DNA of 7,843 bases from Pseudomonadota bacterium (GTDB lineage Bacteria > Pseudomonadota > Alphaproteobacteria > Acetobacterales > Acetobacteraceae), in NCBI GenBank assembly GCA_021808055.1, contig JAKBCH010000073.1, forward strand, positions 1 through 7,843. Reading direction: 5' to 3'. The notes below the pieces were generated by a model. The model was not told where the DNA came from and made no database searches. It saw nothing but the letters and a program-made list of their open reading frames with translations. The translations under genes and the position numbers were made by a program. Below, piece after piece: positions 1-6,899 of this stretch (position 1 is its first letter; the number at the start of each line of letters is the position of its first letter).

Positions 1-1919
1 ACGTGACGCGCTATATGCGCCTGTCCGCCATTCCCGGCCCCTGGCCCGTGGCGGAGAAGGTGCTGGCCCTTATCGGCGCGGATAATGCCGCCGCCAACGT
101 GGTGCGCCACGCCGCGCGCCTGGCCGAGGCTCTGCACGCCCCGCTCACCAGCTTCCATATCGAGCGCACGGAGGACAATGCCAAGGTCCAGGCCGCGCTT
201 GACCTTACCGTGCAGCTTGGCGGCAGCGTGGTCACTCAATCGGCGCCGGATATGGTGCGTACGGTGCTGGATTATGCGGCGGCGCAGAACATCACCCATA
301 TCGTCATCGGCCGCACCGCGCGCGGGCGAAGGCTGGGGCGGCGTTTTTCCGAGGCGCTGACACGCCAAGCTCTGGCCTTTACGCTGCATTTCGTGCCCGT
401 CCCAGCCGCCGCGCCGCCACGCATCAGGCTTGCCGTGCCCAGGCGCAACTGGGGCCCCTATATTCTTGCCTCCGGCCTGCTGGCTGGCATCACCACCGGC
501 GGCGCCGCGCTGAAGGGCGTTCTTCCACAGGAAGCCATGGGGCTTATCTTCACCGGGCTGATCGCCGCCATAGCCAGCCGCGAGGGTCGCGGCCCGGGCC
601 TGTTCACCGCGATCACCGGTTTCTTTCTGTGGAATTTCTTCTTCCTGCCGCCGCTTTATACATTTTCCGTGGCTGATCCGCGTGATGTGGTGGCACTTAT
701 CGTATTCCTGTTGGTGGGGCTGGTTACAGGCACGCTAGCTGGGCGCGTCAGGCAAGAGGCCGCGACCGCGGCCTCGCGGGTGGAAGCGCTGCGGCGCATC
801 TCGCTATTCGGCCAGTGCCTTTCGCGCGCCGTAACGCTGTCAGATGTCATGGCCACCGCCGTCGAGGAAGCTGCCGCCATCACCGGCGCGGGTATCGTCT
901 TACTGGCCCAGAGCGGGCGGCTCACGCCCGAAGTAAGCCGCCCCGCTGGCACAGCACTTGATGAAGCGGCGGAAGCCGCCGCTTCATGGTGCCTGACACA
1001 CGACATGGAAACCGGGACCGGCACCGCCACATTGCCTTCCGTGCCCTGGCGTTTTTTTCCGCTGCGTAGCCATGGCACGGTGGCGGGCGTGCTGGGTGCC
1101 CGCGCCGCTTTGCCGCCGCCGGCACCTGTCGTGCAAACCCTGGCCACATTGGCCGACCAAACCGCCCTAGCCCTGGAACGCGCCCGGCTCTCCATGCAGA
1201 CGGCGCGCTCGCAAGCGCATGAAGACAGCCAAAAGCTGCGCAATGCCCTGCTCTCATCGCTCAGCCACGATTTGCGCACACCGCTCACAGCCATCCGCGG
1301 TGCTGCCGAGACGCTTGTCAGCATGGGCGAGAAACTTGACTCCGCCACCCGCGCCGATCTGCTCAACGCCATCACGCAAGACACCGCCCGCATGGGCAAA
1401 TTTCTTGCCAACATCACGGATATAGCGCGGGTTGAATCGGGCGCGCTGGACATCAAGCGAGAAAGGCTGGCGTTGGAAGCCTTAGCCGAGGCCGCCATCG
1501 CCCGAACGCCCGGCGCATTTTACACCGCCCTTAACATCGAGCCCGATGCCACACATGTGCGCGCCGACCCCACGCTGCTAGAGCAGGTTTTGGTCAACCT
1601 GTTGGACAATGCGGTCAAATACGCACCGCCGGATAGCCGCATCAGCATCACTGCCCAGCGCGCGGGCGATAATGTGCGCATCAGCGTGGCAGATGAAGGG
1701 GTGGGCATTCCGCAAGTCGAGCTGAAATCTGTATTCGACAGTTTTTTCCGCGCCAGCCGGGGCGACCGCGTGGCACCCGGAACGGGGCTTGGCCTTGCCA
1801 TCGCCAAAGCTTTCATCGAAGCCATGGATGGGCGCATATCAGTGCAAAGTCCGCGCCCGGACCTGCCGGCGGATGGACTACCCGGTACAGCCATCACATT
1901 GGAGCTTCCTGCCGCATGA
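1..1919 (+). CDS. kdpD: Potassium sensor histidine kinase KdpD, 5'-truncated by window edge
   Basis: Inner-membrane sensor kinase that senses potassium limitation or turgor and phosphorylates KdpE to induce the KdpFABC potassium pump. The frame is already open at the left edge. The GTG at 3 is probably not the start, because KdpD proteins are near 900 residues and the roughly 250-residue N-terminal KdpD domain is missing here. Counting from base 3, residues about 18-135 form the universal-stress-protein-like domain. Residues about 153-250 give four membrane helices (DUF4118 type), including the aromatic stretch FFLWNFFFLPPLYTF. A GAF-like region spans about 263-395. The HisKA domain carries SHDLRTPL with phospho-acceptor His422. 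The ATPase domain has the N box NLLDNAVKY (Asn532/Asn536), G1 DEGVGIP (564-570) and G2 GTGLGL (593-598). All catalytic motifs are intact. The stop overlaps the kdpE start (ATGA), indicating translational coupling. kdpFABC is presumably upstream, which is inference. Confidence 0.96.
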   Translation, partial: VTRYMRLSAIPGPWPVAEKVLALIGADNAAANVVRHAARLAEALHAPLTSFHIERTEDNAKVQAALDLTVQLGGSVVTQSAPDMVRTVLDYAAAQNITHIVIGRTARGRRLGRRFSEALTRQALAFTLHFVPVPAAAPPRIRLAVPRRNWGPYILASGLLAGITTGGAALKGVLPQEAMGLIFTGLIAAIASREGRGPGLFTAITGFFLWNFFFLPPLYTFSVADPRDVVALIVFLLVGLVTGTLAGRVRQEAATAASRVEALRRISLFGQCLSRAVTLSDVMATAVEEAAAITGAGIVLLAQSGRLTPEVSRPAGTALDEAAEAAASWCLTHDMETGTGTATLPSVPWRFFPLRSHGTVAGVLGARAALPPPAPVVQTLATLADQTALALERARLSMQTARSQAHEDSQKLRNALLSSLSHDLRTPLTAIRGAAETLVSMGEKLDSATRADLLNAITQDTARMGKFLANITDIARVESGALDIKRERLALEALAEAAIARTPGAFYTALNIEPDATHVRADPTLLEQVLVNLLDNAVKYAPPDSRISITAQRAGDNVRISVADEGVGIPQVELKSVFDSFFRASRGDRVAPGTGLGLAIAKAFIEAMDGRISVQSPRPDLPADGLPGTAITLELPAA

Positions 1920-2593
1920 TTTCCGGCCGCATCCTGGTTGTGGACGATGAACCGCAAATCCACCGTTTTCTTGCCCCCGCGCTGGCCGCTGCCGGCTACA
2001 CACCGCTGCGCGCCGATACCGCCGCAGAGGCCCTGCAACAGTCGGCGGTCCAAGCACCCGACCTGGTGCTGCTCGATCTCGGCCTGCCGGACATGGATGG
2101 GCAGGAAGCGCTGCGCCGCCTGCGCGCCTTCTCGCCTGTGCCCGTTATCATCCTCTCGGCCCGCGACCGCGAAGCCGAAAAGATCGCGGCGCTTGATAAC
2201 GGCGCTGATGATTATGTCGAAAAACCTTTTGCCTTAGGCGAGCTGCTGGCGCGCATCCGCACCGCCTTGCGCCGTGCCGGAGCCGCTGAGCCGGCTGCCG
2301 CGACGCTGCATGTTGCCGATCTTGCCATCACAGCCGCGACCACGCAGCGCCACGGCGTTGCGCTGCCGCTCACCAAGCGCGAACAGGCGCTGTTGCTCTT
2401 GCTGGCGCGCAACCGCGGCCGCGTGCTCACCCACCGGCAGCTTCTCACCGCTTTGTGGGGGGCAGCCCATACCGAAGACGTCGCCTATTTGCGCGTCTAT
2501 ATCGGCCAGCTCCGGAAGCATTTGGGCGAGGGCGCCGCAAAACTGATCGCCACCGAACCTGGTGTTGGCTATCGTCTTCTTGATGACAGCTGA
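1916..2593 (+). CDS. kdpE: OmpR/PhoB-family response regulator KdpE
   Basis: DNA-binding response regulator partnered with KdpD; when phosphorylated it activates the kdp potassium-uptake operon. The protein has 225 residues, the usual family length. The receiver domain (about 5-118) has the acidic pair Asp10/Asp11, phospho-acceptor Asp54 in LVLLDLGLPDMDG, switch Ser81 in IILSARD and Lys103 in VEKPF. A short linker leads to a winged-helix Trans_reg_C domain (about 130-222) with LTKREQALLLLLARNRG and the recognition-helix region VAYLRVYIGQLRKHL. The ATG shares four bases with the kdpD stop, so the two are co-translated and no separate promoter is expected. The start is supported by MISGRILVVDDEP beginning directly at the first beta strand. 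No decay is visible. Confidence 0.96.
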   Translation: MISGRILVVDDEPQIHRFLAPALAAAGYTPLRADTAAEALQQSAVQAPDLVLLDLGLPDMDGQEALRRLRAFSPVPVIILSARDREAEKIAALDNGADDYVEKPFALGELLARIRTALRRAGAAEPAAATLHVADLAITAATTQRHGVALPLTKREQALLLLLARNRGRVLTHRQLLTALWGAAHTEDVAYLRVYIGQLRKHLGEGAAKLIATEPGVGYRLLDDS

Positions 2594-2717
2594 GCCGCAT
2601 CGACGCACGAGATCAACACGGCTCTTATATGGTTCATCTCTGTTATGCCAGACACTCTTGTATCGGCCATGAACACCTAGCTTATTATCTGAGCGCGCAA
2701 CATCCGATCAGATGAAT

Positions 2718-2746
2718 TTGATATTTTTCGATGTTAATTTGGTAAA
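2718..2746 (+). promoter_or_regulatory. Candidate sigma-70-like promoter for the Hint gene
   Basis: The 223-bp gap after kdpE turns sharply AT-rich from about 2700. It contains TTGATA at 2718-2723 and, 17 bp later, GGTAAA at 2741-2746; a TAAAAAT also starts at 2743. The -35 is good and the -10 is poor. It is placed sensibly, about 70 bp upstream of the ATG at 2817. Nothing else gene-like is seen in 2594-2816. Confidence 0.25.
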
Positions 2747-2777
2747 AATCTACTTTTTAACTTGCGCCAAAAAAAGA

Positions 2778-2812
2778 TTTCCAGATAGTTAACAAAACTT
2801 TGCATCTGGGAA
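2778..2812 (+). promoter_or_regulatory. Stem-loop overlapping the ribosome-binding site of the Hint gene
   Basis: TTTCCAGAT at 2778-2786 pairs with ATCTGGGAA at 2804-2812 over nine positions (eight Watson-Crick pairs and one U:G), with a 17-nt AT-rich loop. The 3' arm contains the only purine-rich Shine-Dalgarno candidate (GGGA, 2808-2811), five bases before the ATG. Folding would hide it, so translation could be reduced until the stem opens. Pairing is seen directly; a regulatory role is inference. Confidence 0.35.
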
Positions 2813-2816
2813 TGTC

Positions 2817-5450
2817 ATGTCTGGAACCACCGTCAGCAGCTATCAGGCAGGGCCAATCACGCTCTCTGCTTCGGGCTCTCTAACCGTTACCAGCACCGGC
2901 ACAATCGGCGCGGGGTCTAGCTTCTTTGCCGTGTATGTGCCCAGCGGGATTGCGGCGACGGTGAGCAATGCCGGTAGCATCGATTCAACGCTGGCGGGTG
3001 GTGCCGGCATTGATCTGCTTGGCGGCGGGGCCATCGCAAATAATACCGGCGGCGTCATCTCCGGCGACACCGGCATCAAATCCGCGGGTGGTAACCTGAC
3101 GGTGACGAATAATGGCTACATCCGGGGTGTGCAAACCGGCATCGTCGGCGGCAGCGGCACGCTCATCGTATATAATGATAGTGGCACGATCAGCGGCGCC
3201 ACGGGCGTGAGCCTGACAAATGGTGCTGTCAATAACTACGCCACCATCGATGCCACCAACACCGGCGTCGCGCTCTCCGTTAAGGGCAACGTCAGTAATA
3301 GCGCCTATATCAGTGGCACGGATGTCGGCGTCCTGCTTTCTGCTGCTGGCGCTGTCTACAATTCTGGCAAGATCGTTTCGAGCGCCGGTGCCGCTATCTC
3401 CCTAGCAAACGGCGGCACCGTGTCGGACTCCGGGCTGCTCCAGGGTGCAGCCTATGCGCTTAAGGCTGGCGGCCCCACAACTTTGATCGCGGGCTACGGC
3501 GCTAGTTTGGTGGGCAGCGTGGCGGTTGCTTCCGGCGCGCTTGAGCTTAGCGCCTTCTCGGGTTCCGTGGCGACGCTTGCCATGAACGGCAAAATGACCG
3601 GATTCAACACCATCGCGTTCGACACAGGCGCCTCATGGCTACTGCAGGGCACCAGCAGCGAGCTGACGGGGGGGCAGACGATTTCAGGCTTCGGTGGCGG
3701 CGATACGATCGACCTTGCCAGCTTCGCCGCAACCTCCGAAACGTTTCAAGCCGGCGTGTTGACCCTCTCAAACGGTAGCACCACCCAGGCCCTTACACTT
3801 ACAAATGAGCTTGGCCAATATACCAACAGCAGCTTTGGGCTTTCTGCGGATGGTACCGGCGGCACAAACATCACCGTTCATGGCGATGTTGTTGTCAGCA
3901 ACAGCACGAGTACCGGCATAACCCTGGGCGGTAACACGAGCATGACGGTGACCAGCACCGGGGTGCTGAATGTGCCGACTGGCACCTATTCGTCAAGTAA
4001 AGGCGGTTATACTGGGGGTCAGGGCATTAACGTCTATCATGCTGGCGACACAATCCTGAACCAGGGTTCGGTTTATGGCTATTATGACGGCATTTTGCTG
4101 CGATCCAACGCCAGCATCACCAATGCGGGCAGCATCGGCGGCAAATATGGGATCAGTTCAGACTACACCAACCAAACGATCAACGTCAGCAATAGCGGCA
4201 CGATCAGCGGCAACCGATACGGCGTGTGGTTCAGCAATGGCTATGTGCTGAACACAGCGCAGGGCAATATCCAGGGGTCGAAAGCCCTACAGAGCAACGG
4301 CAATGCCACCATCGCCAATAGCGGCACCATCAGCGGCCAATCCTTTGGCGTTTATTTGCAGACTGGAACGGTTATCAACCATGGCACCATCCAGGCGAGC
4401 TCTGGTGTTGGCGTCGCGTTGGTGGGCGGCGGGGCGTCGTTGGAAACCTCCGGGCTGATTTCAGGGACGACCGCCGCGATCAACGGCCGCTACAGAGACA
4501 CGGTCATCGTCGATCCAGGCGCTCGATTCACCGGAAACGTCAACGCCGGTAGATACGGCACGCTGGTTCTCGGCGCAGGCAGCGGCACATTAGACATGGG
4601 CGGCAGCTTCACCAATTTCAACAATATCTCCTTCACCAGCGGCTCAAACTGGAACCTGGAGGGCACTACCTCCGAACTTGCCTATACCGCGCCCATAAAT
4701 GGTATTACCATCACCGGTTTTACCTTCGGCGACACACTCACCTTCACCGATATCAACCCCAGCGCCTTTGGATATAGTTTCAATGGTGACCTGTTCACCT
4801 TCTCCGTCCCTGGCATCGCAACGCAATATATCACCTTCGCGAGCGAGCCCAGTTCGATCAATGTAAATAACTTTTACCTGAACCCCACTTCGGCTGGCTT
4901 CCAGATTTCGCTGTTGTGCTTCTATCCTGGCACGGCGATTGCCACACCTGCGGGCGAGGTTGCGGTGGAAGCCTTACGCGTGGGCGACCTTGTGCTCACC
5001 TCCAACGGGCCAAAGCCAGTGCGCTGGATCGGCGAAAGCCATGTCTCGACGCGTTTCGCCGACCCGCTGCGGTGTTTGCCTATCCGCATAACCGCTGGCG
5101 CGTTGGGCGGCGGCCTGCCGCAGCGCGACCTTCTGGTCTCTCCCGACCATGCCCTGTTCCTGAAAGATGTGCTGGTGCAAGCCGCGGCCCTTGTCGGCCA
5201 GCCAGGCATAAGCCGCGAGCGCAACGTGCCCGAGAGCTTCACCTATTATCATGTGGAACTCGCCTCGCACGAGTTGCTCTATGCCGAAGGCGCGCCGGTT
5301 GAGTCATTCGTGGATAATGTGGATCGCATGCATTTCTCCAACTGGGACGAGCGCACAGCGCCTGTGGAGCCCATCCAAGAGATGCCGTATCCGCGCGTGA
5401 AGTCCTTCCGCCAACTGCCTTCCACGCTGCGCGCACTCAAGGTCGCATAA
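2817..5450 (+). CDS. Large repetitive beta-helix protein with C-terminal Hint_2 domain
   Basis: An 877-residue protein of the Hint-domain, autotransporter-passenger-like type seen in Acetobacteraceae. Residues about 14-690 are Gly/Ser/Thr/Asn-rich strand repeats of the VSNAGSI / ISG.TGI kind, typical of a right-handed beta-helix. They form two tandem modules (about 14-345 and 368-690). Residues 701-877 are the Hint domain. It starts CFYPGTAIATPAGEVAVEAL, has RVGDLVLT and PVRWIG, then the SPDH block with His778, and ends in a VESFVDNVDR segment. Cys701 is the expected nucleophile for an N-to-S acyl shift, so cleavage before Cys701 could release the passenger. No signal peptide, RTX repeats or outer-membrane barrel is visible, so the export route is unknown. 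The ATG at 2817 has only a weak GGGA site inside a possible stem-loop. The gene seems monocistronic: kdpE is 223 bp upstream and gene debris lies downstream. A role in adhesion or the cell surface is inference. Confidence 0.85.
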   Translation: MSGTTVSSYQAGPITLSASGSLTVTSTGTIGAGSSFFAVYVPSGIAATVSNAGSIDSTLAGGAGIDLLGGGAIANNTGGVISGDTGIKSAGGNLTVTNNGYIRGVQTGIVGGSGTLIVYNDSGTISGATGVSLTNGAVNNYATIDATNTGVALSVKGNVSNSAYISGTDVGVLLSAAGAVYNSGKIVSSAGAAISLANGGTVSDSGLLQGAAYALKAGGPTTLIAGYGASLVGSVAVASGALELSAFSGSVATLAMNGKMTGFNTIAFDTGASWLLQGTSSELTGGQTISGFGGGDTIDLASFAATSETFQAGVLTLSNGSTTQALTLTNELGQYTNSSFGLSADGTGGTNITVHGDVVVSNSTSTGITLGGNTSMTVTSTGVLNVPTGTYSSSKGGYTGGQGINVYHAGDTILNQGSVYGYYDGILLRSNASITNAGSIGGKYGISSDYTNQTINVSNSGTISGNRYGVWFSNGYVLNTAQGNIQGSKALQSNGNATIANSGTISGQSFGVYLQTGTVINHGTIQASSGVGVALVGGGASLETSGLISGTTAAINGRYRDTVIVDPGARFTGNVNAGRYGTLVLGAGSGTLDMGGSFTNFNNISFTSGSNWNLEGTTSELAYTAPINGITITGFTFGDTLTFTDINPSAFGYSFNGDLFTFSVPGIATQYITFASEPSSINVNNFYLNPTSAGFQISLLCFYPGTAIATPAGEVAVEALRVGDLVLTSNGPKPVRWIGESHVSTRFADPLRCLPIRITAGALGGGLPQRDLLVSPDHALFLKDVLVQAAALVGQPGISRERNVPESFTYYHVELASHELLYAEGAPVESFVDNVDRMHFSNWDERTAPVEPIQEMPYPRVKSFRQLPSTLRALKVA
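2856..4770 (+). repeat. Two tandem long modules within the Hint protein gene
   Basis: Residues 14-30 (ITLSASGSLTVTSTGTI) align without a gap to 368-384 (ITLGGNTSMTVTSTGVL), an offset of 354 residues. At the module ends, MNGKMTGFNTIAF..GASWLLQGTSSEL (256-283) aligns with MGGSFTNFNNISF..GSNWNLEGTTSEL (594-621), an offset of 338. Shorter units are nested inside: the codons for NSGTISG recur almost identically at 4191-4211 and 4317-4337 (126 bp apart, 20 of 21 bases identical), with a relative at 3177-3197. Confidence 0.7.
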
Positions 5451-5487
5451 AAATGGCATGCATGGACCGTGATTCTTTTTACCGTTC

Positions 5488-5619
5488 TTGATTGGCAAGA
5501 AGCATGTAGTACCCATCGTTCATGATTTTCTTAGCACCTATCCAGAGGTCAGCGTCCGACTTACTCTGACCGATGCTGTCCTCGATATGGTCAAACCCCA
5601 TATCAACGTCACAGTCAGG
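5488..5619 (+). pseudogene. LysR-type regulator fragment (start of substrate-binding domain)
   Basis: About 44 codons read IGKKHVVPIVHDFLSTYPEV, then SVRLTLTDAVLDMV, then HINVTVR. This matches the opening of the LysR substrate-binding domain, where G..HV.P.L.DFL..YPEV, LTD..VD and D.AVR are the family signature. The usual continuation (IG.L.DS.L.AR.L) is absent: after 5619 the sequence changes to IS21 debris on the other strand. The N-terminal helix-turn-helix is also missing, and an in-frame TGA sits just upstream at 5488-5490-adjacent sequence in another frame with no recognisable LysR residues before it. This is a stranded internal piece with no function. LysR genes commonly sit next to GST genes, so it may come from the decayed locus to its right; that link is inference. 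Confidence 0.7.
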
Positions 5620-5649
5620 CGCACCTCCACCTTCTCCTTCGCAAAGCGG

Positions 5650-5895
5650 CGCGGCACGCCGCCGATTCTTCTGCTTCTTCTTGGCATTCTTGTACATGCA
5701 GGCTTTGAGAATGCTGTCTGTCATATCATCGCCAAGCGGCCAGATCAGGCCGGAGCCGGCAAAACGCTTCAACGTCTCGCGCACCATCGACGGCACCACA
5801 CCCGTCCGCTACGCCGTCTGGTGCTTCGACACACCCCCATGGTTCAAATGCAAAATCGGAAGCTTCTGCGCTTGGCTGTATTTCGATTGTTTCAT
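5650..5895 (-). pseudogene. IS21-family transposase IstA, N-terminal remnant
   Basis: Read on the minus strand, the ATG at 5895-5893 is preceded by a good GAGGAG site (5902-5907). The protein starts MKQSKYSQAQKLPILHLNHG and hits an in-frame TAG at 5811-5809. In the same frame it then continues VVPSMVRETLKRFAGSGLIW, PLGDDMTD and K.QKNRRRA. The run TVRETLKRFA.SGL.WPL.DDMTD..LE..LY..AG.KQGHRRRAEPDW is typical of IstA just after its helix-turn-helix. Homology is lost near 5650, before the DDE catalytic domain, and no istB is present. It is therefore a dead N-terminal fragment. Its truncated end meets the LysR piece at about 5620-5650. The identification rests on remembered family consensus. Confidence 0.6.
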
Positions 5896-5940
5896 TAAAA
5901 TCTCCTCAGGCAAAATGCCGAGAAAACTCTACTTATTAAT

Positions 5941-6215
5941 CCCTTAATATCTGGCGGGGCGACCGATCACCCAGCATAAAACTGCTGTGATTATGCCGCC
6001 CTTCGTGCGGCCAATCAGCCGTCCAAATCACCCGTTTCACCCGCAGGCTCGAAGCCGTGCGGTGCGCCTTGAAATAGGTCGTATCAATCGTGATCGTCTG
6101 GGGCTCGGCACCGATCGCCGCAAGCCGGGCATCTGCTCATCCATCAGTCAGTATAGGTATCTCATCATCAATCTCCTCGCAGAGCTTGAATCAAATCGAC
6201 CAAACCAAATCAATG
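5941..6215 (-). mobile_element. IS5-family transposase remnant with frameshifts
   Basis: On the minus strand, from 6136, the translation reads ADARLAAIGAEPQTITIDTT followed by YFKAHRTASSLRVKR. It continues in another frame (6024 to 5995) as GRLIGRTKGG. The IS5-family signature is ID.T..KAHRTA.SLRVK.GDLGRLIGRTKGG, so the match is clear. Compared with that consensus, two single bases are missing from G runs around 6025-6031, which breaks the frame. The downstream DDE portion is gone: only about 17 further codons of unrecognisable sequence precede stops near 5941. The right limit near 6215 is where the dehalogenase fragment ends. Such IS elements are common in acetic acid bacteria, which is background knowledge. 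It is inactive. Confidence 0.65.
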
Positions 6216-6221
6216 GGTCCT

Positions 6222-6344
6222 GAGTCTAGCGATTTCCTGTGCCGCCAGCCCGAACCGCTCCGGCAGATCCTGGCAACGCGCCGGGGTGGAGGCCAAGTCG
6301 AACAAGGTTCCATGCGCATAGAAGACGCAGGCTTTGATCGACAT
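6222..6344 (-). pseudogene. Type II haloacid dehalogenase, N-terminal fragment
   Basis: On the minus strand, the ATG at 6344-6342 lies 12 bases after the GST stop and is preceded by a run of seven G (6345-6351) that could act as a ribosome-binding site. The 41 codons read MSIKACVFYAHGTLFDLAST and then PARCQDLPERFGLAAQEIARL. L-2-haloacid dehalogenases of the HAD superfamily begin ..ACVFDAYGTLFDVAS..., where the first Asp is the catalytic nucleophile. Here that residue is Tyr9 (codon at 6318-6320), one base change away from Asp, so even a full-length product would be inactive. The remaining roughly 180 residues are missing, replaced by the IS5 remnant. The family would hydrolyse 2-haloacids. 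Its adjacency to a GST suggests a former detoxification operon, which is inference. Confidence 0.65.
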
Positions 6345-6356
6345 GCCCCCCCTACT

Positions 6357-6761
6357 TTATGCCGCCGCTGGCATTTTCAAGGCCAGCCCATCATACGCAT
6401 TGAGCATGCGGCTGAACCAGCCGGCCAGGGCGGGGTAAGCGCTCGTCACATCATGCGCGCTGACCATGCGCAGCCATTGCAGCGCCGCGAAGACGAGATG
6501 GTCGGCAAAGGCCGGGGCTTCGCCCGCGAGGTAAGTCTGGTGGCCGAGTGTGGCCGCCAACGGCCGCAGCACCTGGCGCAACGCTCTCAGATGCGCCTAG
6601 CGCCCCGCCGCAAGATCCTCCAGGCTGCATCCAAAAAACGCCTCGCGCGTGGTCTTGAAATAATCCTGGTCCTTGGGGTGCGGCATGGCTTGGATCTCCG
6701 GCAAGGTCAGCCGGGCGATCGCCGGGTGCAGCGCTGTCTCGGTCCAGTCATTGACGAAGCG
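6357..6761 (-). pseudogene. Glutathione S-transferase, C-terminal domain with internal stop
   Basis: The minus-strand frame of 135 codons starts mid-gene at RFVNDWTETALHPAIARLTL and runs through MPHPKDQDYFKTTREAFFG, LEDLAAGR and a TAG at 6599-6597. It continues AHLRALRQVLRPLAATLGHQ, TYLAGEAPAFADHLVFAALQ, WLRMVSAHDV... to a TAA at 6359-6357. It matches the all-helical C-terminal domain of a bacterial GST family; F.AGE.P..AD...F.A.QW is the recognisable core. The expected residue at the stop is Glu or Gln, so one base change could explain it. The thioredoxin-fold N-terminal domain is absent on this strand. A piece of it appears on the plus strand immediately next door (6762-6830). The gene was followed closely by the dehalogenase fragment, as in an operon. 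It is non-functional. Confidence 0.75.
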
Positions 6762-6830
6762 GGCAAGGTGCCTGTACTCGTCGATGCCGAGCGCTGCGTG
6801 GCCGATAGCTGGACGATCGCTGAATATCAG
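6762..6830 (+). pseudogene. Inverted fragment of GST N-terminal (thioredoxin-fold) domain
   Basis: The plus-strand codons read GKVPVLVDAERCVADSWTIA followed by EYQ. The GST N-terminal domain has G(K/R)VP.LVDG..V..DSWAIAEYLE, including the cis-proline before the glutathione-contacting strand and the Asp-Ser pair that binds the gamma-glutamyl group. The match begins within a few bases of where the C-terminal GST homology on the minus strand ends (6761). Homology stops after EYQ, with GRETRMFR looking random. The simplest reading is one GST gene with an internal inversion that has a breakpoint near 6760. Sixty-nine bases is short, so a piece of a second, related GST cannot be excluded. Confidence 0.55.
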
Positions 6831-6899
6831 GGTCGCGAGACGCGAATGTTTCGATGAAGCCTAATGAATGCGGATGATCCGAAGTGTGAATAAGCACGA

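Noticed and set aside
3..5. GTG as the start of kdpD
   Set aside because: The frame is open at the window edge, and the family has a further roughly 250 residues upstream; homology begins mid-protein.
656..1498. Minus-strand frame of 280 codons
   Set aside because: It lies wholly antisense to conserved kdpD domains, and its Ser/Ala/Arg-rich translation is typical of a GC-rich shadow frame.
2592..2624. Rho-independent terminator after kdpE
   Set aside because: GAGCCG and CGGCTC can pair, but the loop is 21 bases and no U tract follows (TTATAT only).
4916..5302. Alternative plus-strand frame over the Hint domain
   Set aside because: The frame at 2817-5450 carries the conserved Hint motifs; this one is a Cys/Arg-rich shadow.
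6090..6857. Long plus-strand frame of 255 codons
   Set aside because: It runs antisense through the IS5 remnant, the dehalogenase fragment and the GST C-terminal domain, which explain the DNA better. Only its last part (6762-6830) carries a real GST motif, and that is annotated separately.
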